Shown one piece after another: positions 24,001 to 36,683 of a stretch of DNA of 64,000 nt. Within the stretch, counting starts at the first letter, position 1, and each line of letters opens with the position of its first letter. The position numbers were made by a program, and so were the translations under genes. The notes beneath the pieces are model-generated. The model did not search any database and was not told the DNA's origin. It was given only the letters and a program-made list of their open reading frames with translations. Source of the stretch: Diploscapter coronatus (Eukaryota; Nematoda; Chromadorea; Rhabditida; Rhabditidae); contig OZ038422.1 in NCBI GenBank assembly GCA_964036155.1, forward strand, positions 15,833,201-15,897,200. The letters run 5' to 3'.

Positions 24001-27000
24001 CGAATAATATTTGATGAATTCAAGACGGTAATTACAATTTGATATGGCTTGCAATGACGCAGTGATTTTACTATTTGACGAAATGATCTTTTGCCTATGA
24101 TAGTGTCTCTCATATCTTCAAGAAAGGCTGCGTCATTTCACAAAAATCACTCCGTCAAATGGAAACTTCCGAATTCAAGTCAGCAGCTTGCAAATATTCT
24201 CATTTTCATAACCTTTCAAGCAGTATCCGAATAATTTGATCTTTTCATAGTAAAATTTCATGAGTTTCTGAAATTCGTGTTTAGAAAACGGTCTGCACAT
24301 CGTCTACAAGCGCGAGTTGAAGCTCGATCCGAAAGATAAAGACGATGGCGAGTTTTGCGGCCTAGACAATCAAATCACGGAAGAGGATTTGGTTGAAGAC
24401 GAGTCGGGCGTGTTCGAGGATGTTTTCGTCACTGGGCAGAGGCTTCAGCAAATCAGTGATTTGGTGGTATGACTAGATTTTTTGGAAATTGAAAGAAAAG
24501 TTCAAAAGATTTTAAAATAGTGAATTTCGAGTAAAAAATTTGATACTCACGAACGCTAAGGTCATTTTTAAAAGGCAAATTTTTCATGCTAATTTCGCGC
24601 TGTTCAAACAATCGGAGATAAAATATAATAAAAAAAGTCATTAGCCCCATGGTGTACTTGATGTTTGCCATCTTTCTTTTTCACCTTCAAAAGTCGTTCA
24701 GTTGTTTTTTGACATCGATCAGTCCATGAAGTCGTTCATTGATAGTGAAGGGAAAGGTGGAGTAACTTTCTGAACTATCCCCTCTCCCTTCGACTTTTTC
24801 TCTTTTGCAGTCATTGAGAAACGATCGAATGACAATGACAATGAAATCGAGTAAACTAGGCTATCAATGAATTGATGAACTGAACGCAGGAAAAAAATCA
24901 GAGAATGATCAACTTCAACTAAGATTTGTTATATTGCACCTGAAAACTGAAAATCCGGGAAAATTTTGGAAAAAAATGGAAAATAATTTTTAAGATGCAA
25001 AAATACTATTGAAAATTCTCGAACTTCTGTAATTTGATGAATTAGTCTGCAGAAAGGGGGCCTATATATCGTGTTGATGCACAAGTTCGGAGGAAATTTT
25101 GCTTAATTCACTGTTCTAACATAAATTAGTGAGATCAAATGTGTTTTCGGTGCTAGCAAGTACTTGGATCAGAGTTTTATTCCATACTAGTTTTAACTTC
25201 GCCACTTAACAAGAGACGCACAAATAAAAACATACATGAAATAGGTATTTTTAGTACTTGTAAAAAAAATTCGACTTGGAACCAACGATGCTAATTTCAG
25301 GTTGAATTAGCAGTTTTCGTGGACGAAGAGCTGTGGCGACATTTCAACTCGAAATATGGTGGCTACGCCACTCAAAAGCTGCAGGACTACATGCTCACGC
25401 TGCTCAACAACATTCAGATCATGTACTATCAGCCAACTGCCAGTCCGCCTTTGACTTTCAAAGTCGTGCGATTCGAAGTGCTCAAATATCAACCGGCCAG
25501 TTTTTTTTCTCCTTAAATTATTTTAGAAAGACATCTAGCTTATTTGGAGGAGAATGCTCGAGTGATTCTTTTCAAGAGGAATAGAAATTTGTGAACACCC
25601 ATAATTTAGCACTTTTGTTCCCGAAAGCGTAAACCATCTCCAAACCAAGTTTCTCATTTATGTATATTTCAAATTGTTTTCTCAAATTTACATTTCAGTC
25701 CGCTCTCCAAGGCCACCTGCACGCCCACGGTAATGCTCAACACTACCTCGATCGGTTTTGCAAGTACCAAAAGAATCTGGCTGTTCGTGATTGGGACCAT
25801 GCTTTCATGCTCACTGGGCAAGTTTCATCATTCATATCAAAAACACGAGAATGAGATATTTTAAAGTTTCGCAAATAGAGTTCAAAGTTTTTACTCTTGA
25901 GTTAGAACCCACACGTTTCTTGTTCCGTTCCTTTTTAATCATTTCGTCATTCTGAATCAATATCATTTCGTCGATTAGTTCTGCAGTCGCTTCACTGATT
26001 TCTCGATTTCATTGCACATTTTCTGATCTTCTAATTGTCAATTTGACATTGATGCAGTTTGAGAGAAAGGGAACAATTATACAACACTCAATTTGAGTCC
26101 GAAAAGGGAACAAATTATGAAAACTCCAAACATATGTTCTTTCGAAGAATATGAATAATGATGATTGATCATAGTCCGAAGATGAGCATTTTGCATAAGA
26201 AAATAGAGTATTTTTTACATCAACCAAAGAATACACTTTTGAAAATAAAAAAAAATGAAAGTTTGACTATTTTGAAACCATAAGCCAACATATCATGTAA
26301 AATATACGAAATTGTGAAGGAATTGTAGGAAAACTAGTCAATTCCATTATGCTGATTTCGAATTTGATATTGTCAAGTTACCGCGATTAGAAAATTCTAA
26401 CAGAATGAATACATTTTAGCTACGATATCCACCGAGGAAGTGGCTCTCGATCAATTTCTGGCATCGCTCGACTGGACGGAATGTGTGATCCTTGGAACAC
26501 CTGTACTTTGGCTGAAGGACTCGACTTCACTTCGGCCTTCATCGGGACTCACGAATTGGGACATTCGTATGTTTACTTTATCAGTTCTTTTTTATCAAAC
26601 ATTTTTTTTTTATAAAGTTGTTAATTTCATCCAGCCTTTTCCTTCGAAAATTTGTGTTCCTTTGATGATTGACGATGAACTTTCCAGAAATTATTCTGCG
26701 AAAGTCCAAAAAGTGGTTTATCGCTATTTACTATTTACTTGAGGAAGAAATTCGAATTTTCAGAGTGGGTATGCGTCACGACGAGCCCTACTGTCAATCG
26801 ACGCACATAATGTCTGCCTCCTTGGGTCCTGGCAAAGTGACTTGGTCAACTTGCTCTTTGAGAGACTACCATCAATTCCTCCAGAGAATGGAGTAAGCCG
26901 TTCATTTGCACCTTTAGTTCTCACCCTTCTTCTCCAGAAAAGTGGAAACTACAATGCATTTCCTCTCCAAGAAAATTCGAAAAATTCTGTTTCAGTGGTA

Positions 27001-30000
27001 ACAACAAAAACTGCCTGCGAATCTCAAATATGCCCGAGAAAATCGCGATCCAAAGGAACTCAAAGCCAGGACAGCTCTATGATGCAAACATGCAGTGCGA
27101 ACTTATGCATGGGGTCGGCTATCAACAGGTCGGCACTTTTAAATTTCAGTTAGAACTTTTTACAAAGATCATTAGAGTCATATTTCAAGATTTTCGTTTA
27201 CTTAAATGCTGGAGATTTTCAATCAACTACTTACGCTCTCAGTATTTTATTGGGAAAATTTTAAAACATTCGAATGATGTTTCCCTGAATAATCTTTTCT
27301 TTATAGTTTTGTCGCGGGTACACAAGCCAAAGAATAGTTGTTCTACTTTCCATTTCTATTATACGGAGGTTCTGATTCATTTTGAGACAAAATATTAAAT
27401 ACAAAAAATCCGTATCACTAAACCACTTTTTTCGATTAAATTAGAACCAAAACAGTTTCTGCCGTACTTTCCACGTCGTTCGATTCTTATTTTTTCCGTT
27501 TCTGAAATCAGTTTCATTTTTCTACGTTCCACTTTTTCGGTATGTAAAATTTGAGCGATGCGCGAACTAAAAATCTCTTCATTTTGATGCAAAAAGCGCA
27601 GATTTCAATGAAGATGCCTAATGTCTGAAATGGTTCCGTTTTTCATTTGAAAGACGGAAAATCGCGATTTCGAAAATCTGACTCCAATTTCTAGGTGGAA
27701 CAAATGAGAAATCTCGTTTTTCTAATTTGCTTGCGAATCTCGACGTAAACTCGCAACATCCTTCAATCAAGCAGACCCAAAGCAAATGCACTTTTCCGTG
27801 AAACAAAATGAACTTTGCGATTCTTGAGGTGAAGCTTTAATAAGCCAAGATCCGGCGGATTTCGATTATTTCGCCTGACAGGAGAAAAATGAATGAAAGT
27901 GCAAATAAGGTGTAGTTTTTGCAGACTGCACTGCTTTTCAAGGTTACACTTTTGCGCATAGAAAAAAGAAAAGGCGTTCGATTTCACTTGAAGGATTTAA
28001 ATAAAAAAACACTGTCAGGGGATTTCCCCGTGAAATTCAGGCTAAATGAATGAATGAATGAATGAATGATACCAGTCTTACTTATCATTTTCAATTTATT
28101 TCAAATTTTATCAAAGAACCTTCAACTCGAAAGGGCGTATTCCAACCAGGTTTGCGCCTTTTTTCTGCCGAATCGTCTAGCGGCCTTGCGCGCAAATAAA
28201 CCACTAAATTCGTTATTAAAATCGACAGCGCGGATTTTTTTCTGATAAAAAATCGACTATTCATGAATCCAGTATTGAAGGATAGGACTTCAAAAGTGTC
28301 CGTGATAAGTCACAATTTTGCAAGCGAAGACCCGCAAATCTTTTTGAATCGAATAAGGGTTTAGAATTGAGTAGTTGATATTGCGCGGTCAGGCAAGTGA
28401 ATTATTGCCGCGCGAAAGGAGAAAAAAGAAACGGAAGTCCGAAAAATCTCGCAATTGATAAGGAATATCCCGTCGGAAAAAATGCCGAAAATCATATAAA
28501 AAGATGATATTTAAAGTGGATTAATGAGAAATGACGGCAGACCTAGAGATAGCTAAGATTATGCTTGCTGTGAGACCTGCCTACCGTATATGCTCTCATA
28601 ATTTTGTATTTCTAATTTGAAAATTCGAAAATTTTCCTTGATGAAATTATGAAAGGCTATTCATTATAATAAGCAATAAGTTCGTCAACAGACGAGCTAC
28701 GACAAAATTTATAGACTACTAATGTAAAGCAAATTTATAGTCCAGCTAAAGTCCGTTCTTTACACAAGAATGTGTCTTGTAGCATTTATTTCGTCTGATC
28801 TTCAGATTACCCATATTATAAGGCTGATTCGGATGATCCATTTCTCTAGTAAATAGTGAATCTTAGGTGACCCCTCGTCGCGACCACTACGATGGGATCT
28901 GCTACATGATGTGGTGCGGGCAGAGTCAGTTCGGCAGAATTATCACTTCGCATCCTGCTTTGGAGGGTATTTTACTAACTTATTCAACTTTTACCTAGTT
29001 AAAATTTGCTCCCATACTTCCTTCTGCTAAATCACTTTTAGTTTCCCTACAGAATATAATTCTTGTCCTTTTAACTCCGAAAGGATAATCAATTTCTATA
29101 TGAAAAGCAAAATCTAAAATATCATGAAATCTCATAATTCAAAATTTAGGAACTTTCTGCGGCTCATCAAAATGGTGCCAGCTCGGCCGATGTATTCCCT
29201 GGACTTCAAACACGAACGATGTCACTCTGCCACCTGTCTTTGCGCCCGCTCCTACAACCACACCTTATTCTCCAAGGGTAATGTTCTTGAATACGGAAAT
29301 ATTGTAATCAAGAGTTGTGAAAAATAATGTAGATGTCACGCAGATTTGAAATTAACTTCACTTTCATATTTCTCATTTCTTAATTTTTTTTAGCAATTAT
29401 AACAATCACCGTAATTCTTTTAATTTCAGAAAGTGGATGGAGGCTGGTCTGCTTGGTCCGTGTCGAACTGCGATCGGTGCACCTGCAATCCAGTTATTGG
29501 AGGAATCGGACTTGCCATTTCCAAAAGGTTGGATTTCAAGAAACTCTCATGTTTGACGGAGGAAACTTTCAGAACCTGCTCGAATCCTTACCCTCAAAAC
29601 GGCGGCTTAGAATGTGGTGGATCTACGACGAGAGCTCTCACGTGCAGCAAACCTTGTCCCACTCAAACGCAGACTGTTGATCAGGTAGAGAAAACTTGCA
29701 ATAAAAGGCATAATAACATCATATCATAGTTCTATGGCAAATTTTCGATGATTTCGGATAAAATTTTTTGTTTGTAAATTTCAAATTTGCCATTTAAAAG
29801 TGTGCAATTCAAAAGTGCTTGTACTTTGACTTGATACTTTCCAATTTCAGTACATAACCTCTCGCTGCTCCGAGCACAAGCGAATCAAGGGCGATTCTGA
29901 ATTGACGGGCACTGGAAGTCAGCTCACGAGATTCCCTCAGCGAGCTTGCAAGGTAACCAACTATTCTCAAAACTAAATTTCATCAAATTGTTCAGATTTT

Positions 30001-33000
30001 CTGCGATGTTGTTAATCGCTATGGCACTCAGCGGAACTATCGATTCTTCGGTGACAATCTGCCCGATGGAACTTCCTGTGGATACGATAAATACTGCTTG
30101 GAGGGAGAGTGCATGGTTAGCCATTTTTTCTCAACTATAACTATAAATTTTCCTTAATCTTGAAACTTTTTAGTTTTGGGAAAGAAGAGAACTCTTTAAA
30201 CCTTTCAAGTAACAGACCAAATATTCATAAATCCTGCATTTGGTTTATTGCTAAACTCTTTTGAAAGATCGGTTTTTGGCTAAATTATCTTTTTCAGTCC
30301 CTATCTTGCAACCGCTATGCATTGATCGCTCGAGATCAGTCCTGCCCAGCAGACTCTTGTCCTGCCTCGGCTGCACCAACGACAACGCCTGCAACATACT
30401 ACCAAGGGCAATGGAGCGCGTGGAGTTTGTGGTCGAGTTGTACGGCTACTTGCGGAGGTGGATACAGGAAGAGGTAGGTTTAAAATTTGATTTTAAAGGA
30501 CTATTCGAACATTTTCATAGTTGCGCTATTCGACAACGATCCACTATTATTAGAGACTGCAAACTTCTCTCCCTTGCATTTTGTACTTTTGTTCAAAAAA
30601 TGGTCATTGAAAACATTAAAAAATACGAAGCGAATCTCTTTCAAGGTTGATATTCACGAAAGATCACTATCAGAATCGATGAACTCCTTCATAAAAGTGT
30701 TGTTTATTAGAAAAATCCTGTTAGGAAGTGTGCGTCCGCAGGAGCTCGTGGGATTTTTATATCACTAAATCGTGTTCATCTTCCTGGTCGATTTTAGTGA
30801 CATTTTTCGATTAAAAATTATTTTGATTTTATTCGTTTCACCATGAATGTCTTAATCACATCGTATGAGATTATTTGAGTAGAAAATTTTAGAAAACTCT
30901 AAATTATGCGAAACCATTTGCGATTCCTAGCTATTGTTATTCTTTGAAGAAAAGTGCAACCTTTCGAATAAGCCATCTTGAGAAATGTGCTTTCGATGAG
31001 TAGTTTTGAAAATATTTAATGTTCTCATAATTTAGATCCCGTGCATGCTCAATCTATGGTCGCTGTGAAGGTCAAACTGAAGAAACTGAACCCTGTGGTC
31101 ATGAAAATTGCCCTCTCGTTCCAAATCACGGATCTGGATGGGCTGAGTGGACGGAATGGTATATAACGTTTTCATTTTCATTGCATTTTTAGCTGTCTTT
31201 GAATTTCAAGATTTACTATGGAAAGATCTCCTTAACTGGACTTCTCTAATTTCTCGGCTTTTTCGACATTTTTATCCTCTTTATCCGTTGACAATTACAG
31301 CCATTGAAGCTGGTCATTTCTTGACAAATACAGGGAGCCAAATTCAAATATTTCAACGCTCAAATATGCTGCTATTCAAGCATAGAGAAGCATGTGGGCC
31401 CTTGGAATTTGTTTTCATTCTTTCAACAAAATCACGTACCCAAACTGAAGAGAGTTAGCGTATTTTCTGTCTTTTCTAACCGAATTTCCCAGTTTCGCAA
31501 ATAATTATTTTCAAATTCCAGGAACCACTGCTCGACGACGTGCGGAAGGGGCAGTCAGGCTCGTTACCGCAAATGCATCACGTCGGACGGCCGTCTGTCG
31601 TTCACTTGTCCGGGTATGAACGGCATAAATCGCTTGGGCCATCGCATCACCACGTTCAAAGGTGCTTGCTTCGCTAACAATCAGCTAACATTTGCAGATT
31701 CACTCATTGCTTTTCCAAGCATAATGCAAGTTACAGTAATTTTATCTAATCCAATACAGATGTTATCATGGTAAGATTAGAAATTTGTTTGTTGCGGTAA
31801 TTTTTTGCTTCGAATTGCATCATGACTAGAATTATGTGTTGCTTATTATTAAAAACGTGCTAATTATTTTATAGAAGCTTGACGAAATGATGAATAACGT
31901 TGCTTTTCTAATAGCTTACACCACTTACCGTTTTGAGCTAATTATTCCAAATTCAGAAAAGAACATCGAAGTTCGAATGTGCGACGCCGGTCCCTGCAAT
32001 GGATTCGGAATTTGGGGCGCTTGGTCTGAATTCAGTTCATGCAGTACTTCATGTGGTCCTGGAACTATGGTTCGACAGAGAATGTGCATTCGAGTAGGAA
32101 TTCTGATAAAATTAGTCCTTTTCTGGTCTACGATAAGGTTTTTTCTTCCAATCCTCTAGACCCGATCTTCTCCTCACATTTCTGAACTATGAAAATAGTG
32201 AGGTTTCCAAAGGAATCTTTTTCCATGTTTTCCTCCAGAAATAATCGAAATAAATTCAGGAAACTTGTGACGGCTCTGGCTACGAGCGACAGTCCTGCAA
32301 TTTGGCTACCTGTCCAATAGTCTCGTCGACTGGCGAATGGGAGCAATGGACTGGTTGGAGCGAGTGTTCTACGGTAAATTAGTGAGAAAAATACTGATGT
32401 GTAAAGTTTCTTTCAGGTTTGCGGTGGTGGACTTCGAAGTCGCAGTAGATATTGTCGAGGCTATGGTTGCGTTGGCCAAAACAACGAACAGGAGCACTGC
32501 AATCAGCAACCCTGTGCTGCTACAAACTATGGAGATTGGAGTCAATGGTCAGCTTGGTAAGAATCGTCTTTTCTTGGTTTATCCGAGTACAAAAACTTAA
32601 TCGGTTTGCGCACCATTCATCTGAAAATTCCTCTTCTCGTCACTGTCTATCAACAATAAATAGTTAATTTGCCAATATACCTAAATGGATTTTCAAAAAG
32701 ATAAATACTGCATTTTTCTAGTTATACATATTTAGGTCCTCTTGCTCAGCGACCTGTGGCACAGGAGTGAAGCGACGAACACGCTACTGTCGATCAGGCA
32801 ACTGCCCGGGCAACTTCAAGGAGTCGATGATCTGCAACGAGGGAGACTGTCAGAACAGGAATGCCCAGTGGGGAGGTAAGAGACCGCTCATCAGTCCCTA
32901 CTTCAGCGGGAAAGTCGTCGATTCCGAGGTGCGACGGCGCTCGAGTCCAGCTCCCTCGCCGACCAGGCCAGTGCCCAAGCGAGGCGCATTTCCACTGCGA

Positions 33001-34390
33001 GCGCGGACCGCTCGGCGTCGAGCGCACGCGGCGCGACGCGGCCGACCAGGCCGTCGGCTGCCCGTCGCTCAGCGCTCCGCTTTGAGCGGTCGCGTTGCGA
33101 CTATCGCTTAGAGCCATGATTTTCTTGACGAGAAAAGCCACAAAACGGATGAGCTTACCATAAATGCATTAATGGATCTCGCACTTCCTTACCAAAACAT
33201 TCATTCAATTTGATTCTATATGAGATTATGTTATGAGTACAATAATGACATACAACTTTGTGCAGCTAACCACTTCGGATAAGTGCAATTTTATCAGATA
33301 CAGTAAGTTTAAAGCAAATATATGCAAATTCTATCCGTACACACCAATGTGTAATTCTGGGATTTCATTTGAAATTTACAGAACTTTTCACGTATTGGGA
33401 TGGGAAAAATTACGGTCTTTTGGTGAAAGTTGCCACTTTCACAAATTTCGTTTATTCCGACGAAAAGTCAACAATGTGCAAACTTAGTCATCACAATTCA
33501 TCAAAATGTGTTTTATTTTGCGTCACAAGTTCACTCATCTCCCATCGACGAGTAAATTCAGAGTGCGAAATATTTCATTGAACAATGTTTTCATTTTCTA
33601 TTTCATCGCTTGGTTTTTGTTGCTTATCGTATTTATGTCCGCATTATGTGTGTGTGTGTGTTTTTATATCTATGTTTTCTAGTGGGTTATGAATAATTTT
33701 TATACTAACCATTTAGAGCTTTGACTAAAAACGAAATTATCCCTCGGATGTCAGTAATCAGCATCGATAAGTCATGAAATTCTTCTAAGTCAGGTACGCT
33801 TTTTTCTTTAAAATAACGCAATTTTGTGATGTGAGTTTTTCAATGCACGCTTCTAATAAGGGTTCAAGGCTTATGATGAATTTGTTCTGAGTTAACAGAT
33901 TAGGTAGGAACAGTCCGGTGGAGGTGATAATTTTCTCCTTGTCAGTTTATGTTTTCAGTCGTACATTCGTTTTCGTCCATTTTTTATGTCCAAGCTTAGC
34001 CTATGATTTTGTTGCGAAATGAAAAATGAAAACTAAGACATTTTTCTCACATCAAAAGCTTTCAAGGTGAACATGGGAGGATATTATGACAACATATGCG
34101 TTCAATAAGTGCCTGAAACTAGGAAAATCAAGCACCTATTATTTTGTTCAATCATAAAATAGGTTGGGCATTGGTGATTTTGCATGGATCAACTCTGATC
34201 TTTAAAATTTATCTTACAACGTCATGTTTCAGGTTGGGGATATTGGAGTTCGTGCTCCGCATCGTGCGATTGGGGCGAAAGGAAGCGAGTCCGACGCTGC
34301 TACGGATCAGGATCCTGTGAAGGCAACGAGTACGAGCGGGAGGCCTGTTACGGAGGTTCTTGTCCGTTCCGACATCGACGTCGGATATAA
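15042..34390 (+). CDS. ADAMTS-family secreted metalloprotease with seven thrombospondin type-1 repeats
   Basis: Twenty-five exons, all in phase, give about 1046 aa: 15042-15110, 22666-22741, 23132-23302, 23761-23855, 23906-23990, 24285-24466, 25301-25495, 25699-25817, 26420-26566, 26764-26892, 26996-27128, 28867-28966, 29150-29277, 29430-29527, 29573-29684, 29851-29952, 29996-30115, 30298-30473, 31036-31158, 31522-31613, 31957-32093, 32260-32373, 32417-32556, 32736-32875, 34233-34390. Order: signal peptide (the second ATG, 15066, is also possible); prodomain ending in furin-type HRSKR (about 163); reprolysin catalytic domain from [12 protein letters not shown] with intact zinc site HELGHSVGMRHD (375-386) and Met-turn IMSAS; disintegrin-like region; [11 protein letters not shown]; first TSP1 (GGWSAWS); cysteine-rich region; six more TSP1 (for example [31 protein letters not shown]). 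It should cleave extracellular matrix. The nematode ADT/GON-1 set is the relevant family; orthology not assigned. The exon 7/8 junction is ambiguous, and intron 8 (donor GCAAGT at 25818) is GC-AG. Confidence 0.92.
15111..22665. other. 7.5-kb first intron of the ADAMTS gene
   Basis: The intron separates the signal-peptide exon from the prodomain exons and is by far the longest in the window. No nested gene could be supported on either strand. An ATTC microsatellite sits near 15384-15402 and a stretch at 20230-20440 is richer in GC than its surroundings. Regulatory elements for the gene may lie here, but none was identified. Confidence 0.5.
28045..28069. repeat. (AATG)n microsatellite
   Basis: About six AATG units inside ADAMTS intron 11. 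Similar short arrays in the window are (GA)n at 14165-14182, (TG)n at about 33648-33662, (ATT)n at 47671-47692 and (ATA)n at about 59528-59548. Confidence 0.8.
32876..33113 (+). other. GC-rich open patch at the start of ADAMTS intron 24
   Basis: The intron opens with a canonical GTAAGA after exon 24. Its first 235 bases are strikingly GC-rich (about 65-70% by eye at 32930-33080) compared with the AT-rich introns elsewhere. Read through from exon 24 the frame stays open for about 80 codons to TAG at 33109-33111 and encodes an Arg/Pro/Ala-rich tail ([14 protein letters not shown]). Another frame is open to 33085 and the antisense strand is also open. It could be a retained-intron isoform, an independent element, or inserted foreign DNA. 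Confidence 0.45.
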
Positions 34391-35433
34391 TTCCGTCCCA
34401 TCCTTATTTATCTTCATAATCATTCATCCCCCTGCAATAATTGTAGCATATTTGTAAAGTCACCATTTAGGGGCTAATCATAATTGATAATGCATAGAAA
34501 GTAGGGTTTTGGATGATTTTTCTTCTGAAAATCTTGAAGTCGCTTTCTATTTCTAGCTTATAATATCACCATGTCCCCAACCAAAATCTGATAAGTTCCC
34601 GCTCGCAAGGCGTTTTCTCCTTTTACTTCAATATTTCGTGTGCATTCTTGAGCATCGATTTCGAATTGTGACCAAGAAATTCTGATTACGTCAAGTTTCA
34701 AATTACAGCAAGATGATCGCTCAACATTTTCAAACCATTGGCACTTTTATGATAAAACTTTAGAAATATGATTTAAAGTGCTAATGGATAATTTATGTTT
34801 TCACTGATATTTCTAATCATCCTTACCTTCTAGTTGTATTTATTGTGACTCTCCAATTCTATCATTCGAATTTCGGGTTCCCCGACCGCGTTGTTCCGAA
34901 ATAACCGGTGGATTTTTCGCATTCATCTTCGCTAAAATTCTCGCTCTTCTACTCCCCATTTTTCATTTAAAAATGCGACCTTAGTGATCGAATTTTTTTT
35001 TGTAAATATCTTATTTTCTCGCAGCTACTTTTATCTATTTTCTGAATTCATTATTTGGAGTATTGCAGTGTATTTTTTACTTTGCCATTTCTACCGAAGT
35101 ATTGAATTTCCCGATGATTTTAGGCTTATTTGTTTATTTTACGATCAAAACGGGTATGCCAATTTTCATTATTCGACTTTCTCATAACATTCACTGCAAA
35201 TTGATTGTTGCACAACTTATCAAGTTTCAATAAAGCCAAAAATTTTATTTGAGTCGAGTGAAATAAACTTAGTGGATATGATGAACTGCAGTTTTCTTTT
35301 CAAAAATTCGATATCACTAAATATAGATAAATGTAAGGTGAAATGTAGAAAGGAACTGCAAAATGAATACGAGATCTGGATCTTCTATATTGTGATGAAG
35401 AAAAACTGATAAAAGAGATACCTTAGCTTTCAG
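34391..35433. other. ADAMTS 3' UTR and intergenic sequence
   Basis: AT-rich. No gene was supported. An AATAAT at about 34436 may serve as polyadenylation signal for the upstream gene. AATAAA occurs at about 35230, so the UTR could extend that far. Confidence 0.4.
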
Positions 35434-36084
35434 ACCATCCGGCAATAATGAATGATAATCGCCCACACGGCAGCGATAAAATGGACTGTTCCAAACCCGT
35501 GATGTGCAAACCGCGAAGGCTCCGAGACAGTTACTGCCCGATACCATGACAGATCGGAGTCGGGTTTCAGCAGGCTTTGCATTCGAGGTCGGATTCGGTG
35601 CTAGAATTTATCCTTCGAAATTTCAATCCCGGAAAAGATTTTTTATTTTAAAAAATGTTATAATTTCGTCTAGTTTCGCTGCACAAATTCGAGTTAATCG
35701 AAATTTAATCAATTAAATGGTCAAAATAGAATTGAGAAGTCGGAATTACGATTTCTAGATAAATACGATTTAAACTATATAAGATTGGTAATCGGAGATA
35801 TGAAAACTCAAATTTCTCAGATGATGAAACATCGGTCTGTTTTGCTTTGTGTAGTGTGCGACTCAGCCGCCAACCTTTAGGACCCTTCATTAGATTGGTT
35901 TCAAGAAAATGTTCAAAAATATGCAAAAATTTAAAGAAAAGTTAATTATTAGATGTTTGTCAACGATGATTATGAAGGGTTGAGCCACTACAGTAAAATT
36001 TCATGAATCGTTCTGACAGGTTGCCTAGAAGATAATTATCAATGCAAGGATTGGTCTTACCGAAAGCATGAGACTCAATATTAA
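35434..36084 (+). CDS. Candidate cysteine-rich exons downstream of the ADAMTS gene
   Basis: Two short exons follow good acceptors. Exon a starts at 35434 after GCTTTCAG and can end at a TGA (35547-35549) or at donor GTTACT (35530), in phase 1. Exon b starts at 36020 after TTCTGACAG and ends at TAA 36082-36084. Joined, they read ..MDCSKPVMCKPRRLRDSC and then LEDNYQCKDWSYRKH.., giving Cys spacing C-x5-C-x8-C-x6-C and a CKDW reminiscent of ShK-type or other disulfide-rich modules. They could be alternative 3' exons of the ADAMTS gene (no good phase-1 donor was found in its last exon) or part of an independent gene whose 5' end was not found. Weakly supported. Confidence 0.3.
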
Positions 36085-36203
36085 TAAAATTGATACTGAA
36101 GTTTAGAATTTCATCATGGTTAAGGTATTCATCGATTATTCCAATTTTAGCGAGATAAAAGAAAGGGTGCCAAGAAATGTGAAATTCTTCGAATGAAGGA
36201 TAG

Positions 36204-36449
36204 ATGACGATTCATCACGATTTTGAGATTCGTTCAAAGTCGTCTTTTATGACAGTGCAATCGTACAACTTTCACGACAATAAGCAAAAAGTGCACGTGC
36301 AGCTGCGCAGAGCCAAGCTGAGACAAAGACGACTTTCTGAACCGTACTTTTCACAATTTAAGAGCCATGGGAACTTGGACGACATGCCACCCAATTCACC
36401 AACTTTGAATTTTCAAACTTCAAAAATAAATTTATTGGTCATCTCCTAA
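36204..36449 (+). CDS. Short basic/Ser-rich open frame, small gene or 3' exon
   Basis: 81 codons from ATG to TAA with AATAAA overlapping the 3' end (36424-36429), hinting at a genuine 3' terminus. The product is hydrophilic with a basic central helix (QLRRAKLRQRRLSEPYF) and a Ser/Pro-rich tail (MPPNSPTLNF); no signal peptide or membrane segment. A stop sits directly before the ATG. It could be a stand-alone small gene or the last exon of a transcript including 35434-36084. No family recognised. Confidence 0.35.
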   Translation: MTIHHDFEIRSKSSFMTVQSYNFHDNKQKVHVQLRRAKLRQRRLSEPYFSQFKSHGNLDDMPPNSPTLNFQTSKINLLVIS

Positions 36450-36683
36450 TACAGAGTAAAAGCAAAGATATGTAATATTATTTTTAAATTGAGAACATAT
36501 ATTACCGGTTGTGCGAGTAAAATTGAGATTTCCAGAGGGTCACGTTGATACTTTTCCGATACATAAGGTTAACAGTTATCTACCAGAGATTTGAAACAGT
36601 TTTTCATATGTAAAGCTAATTTGCGAGGAAAATATCATACGATGATAAAGTTAAACTAGAATAGTCTGTGTTGTCTATATAAG

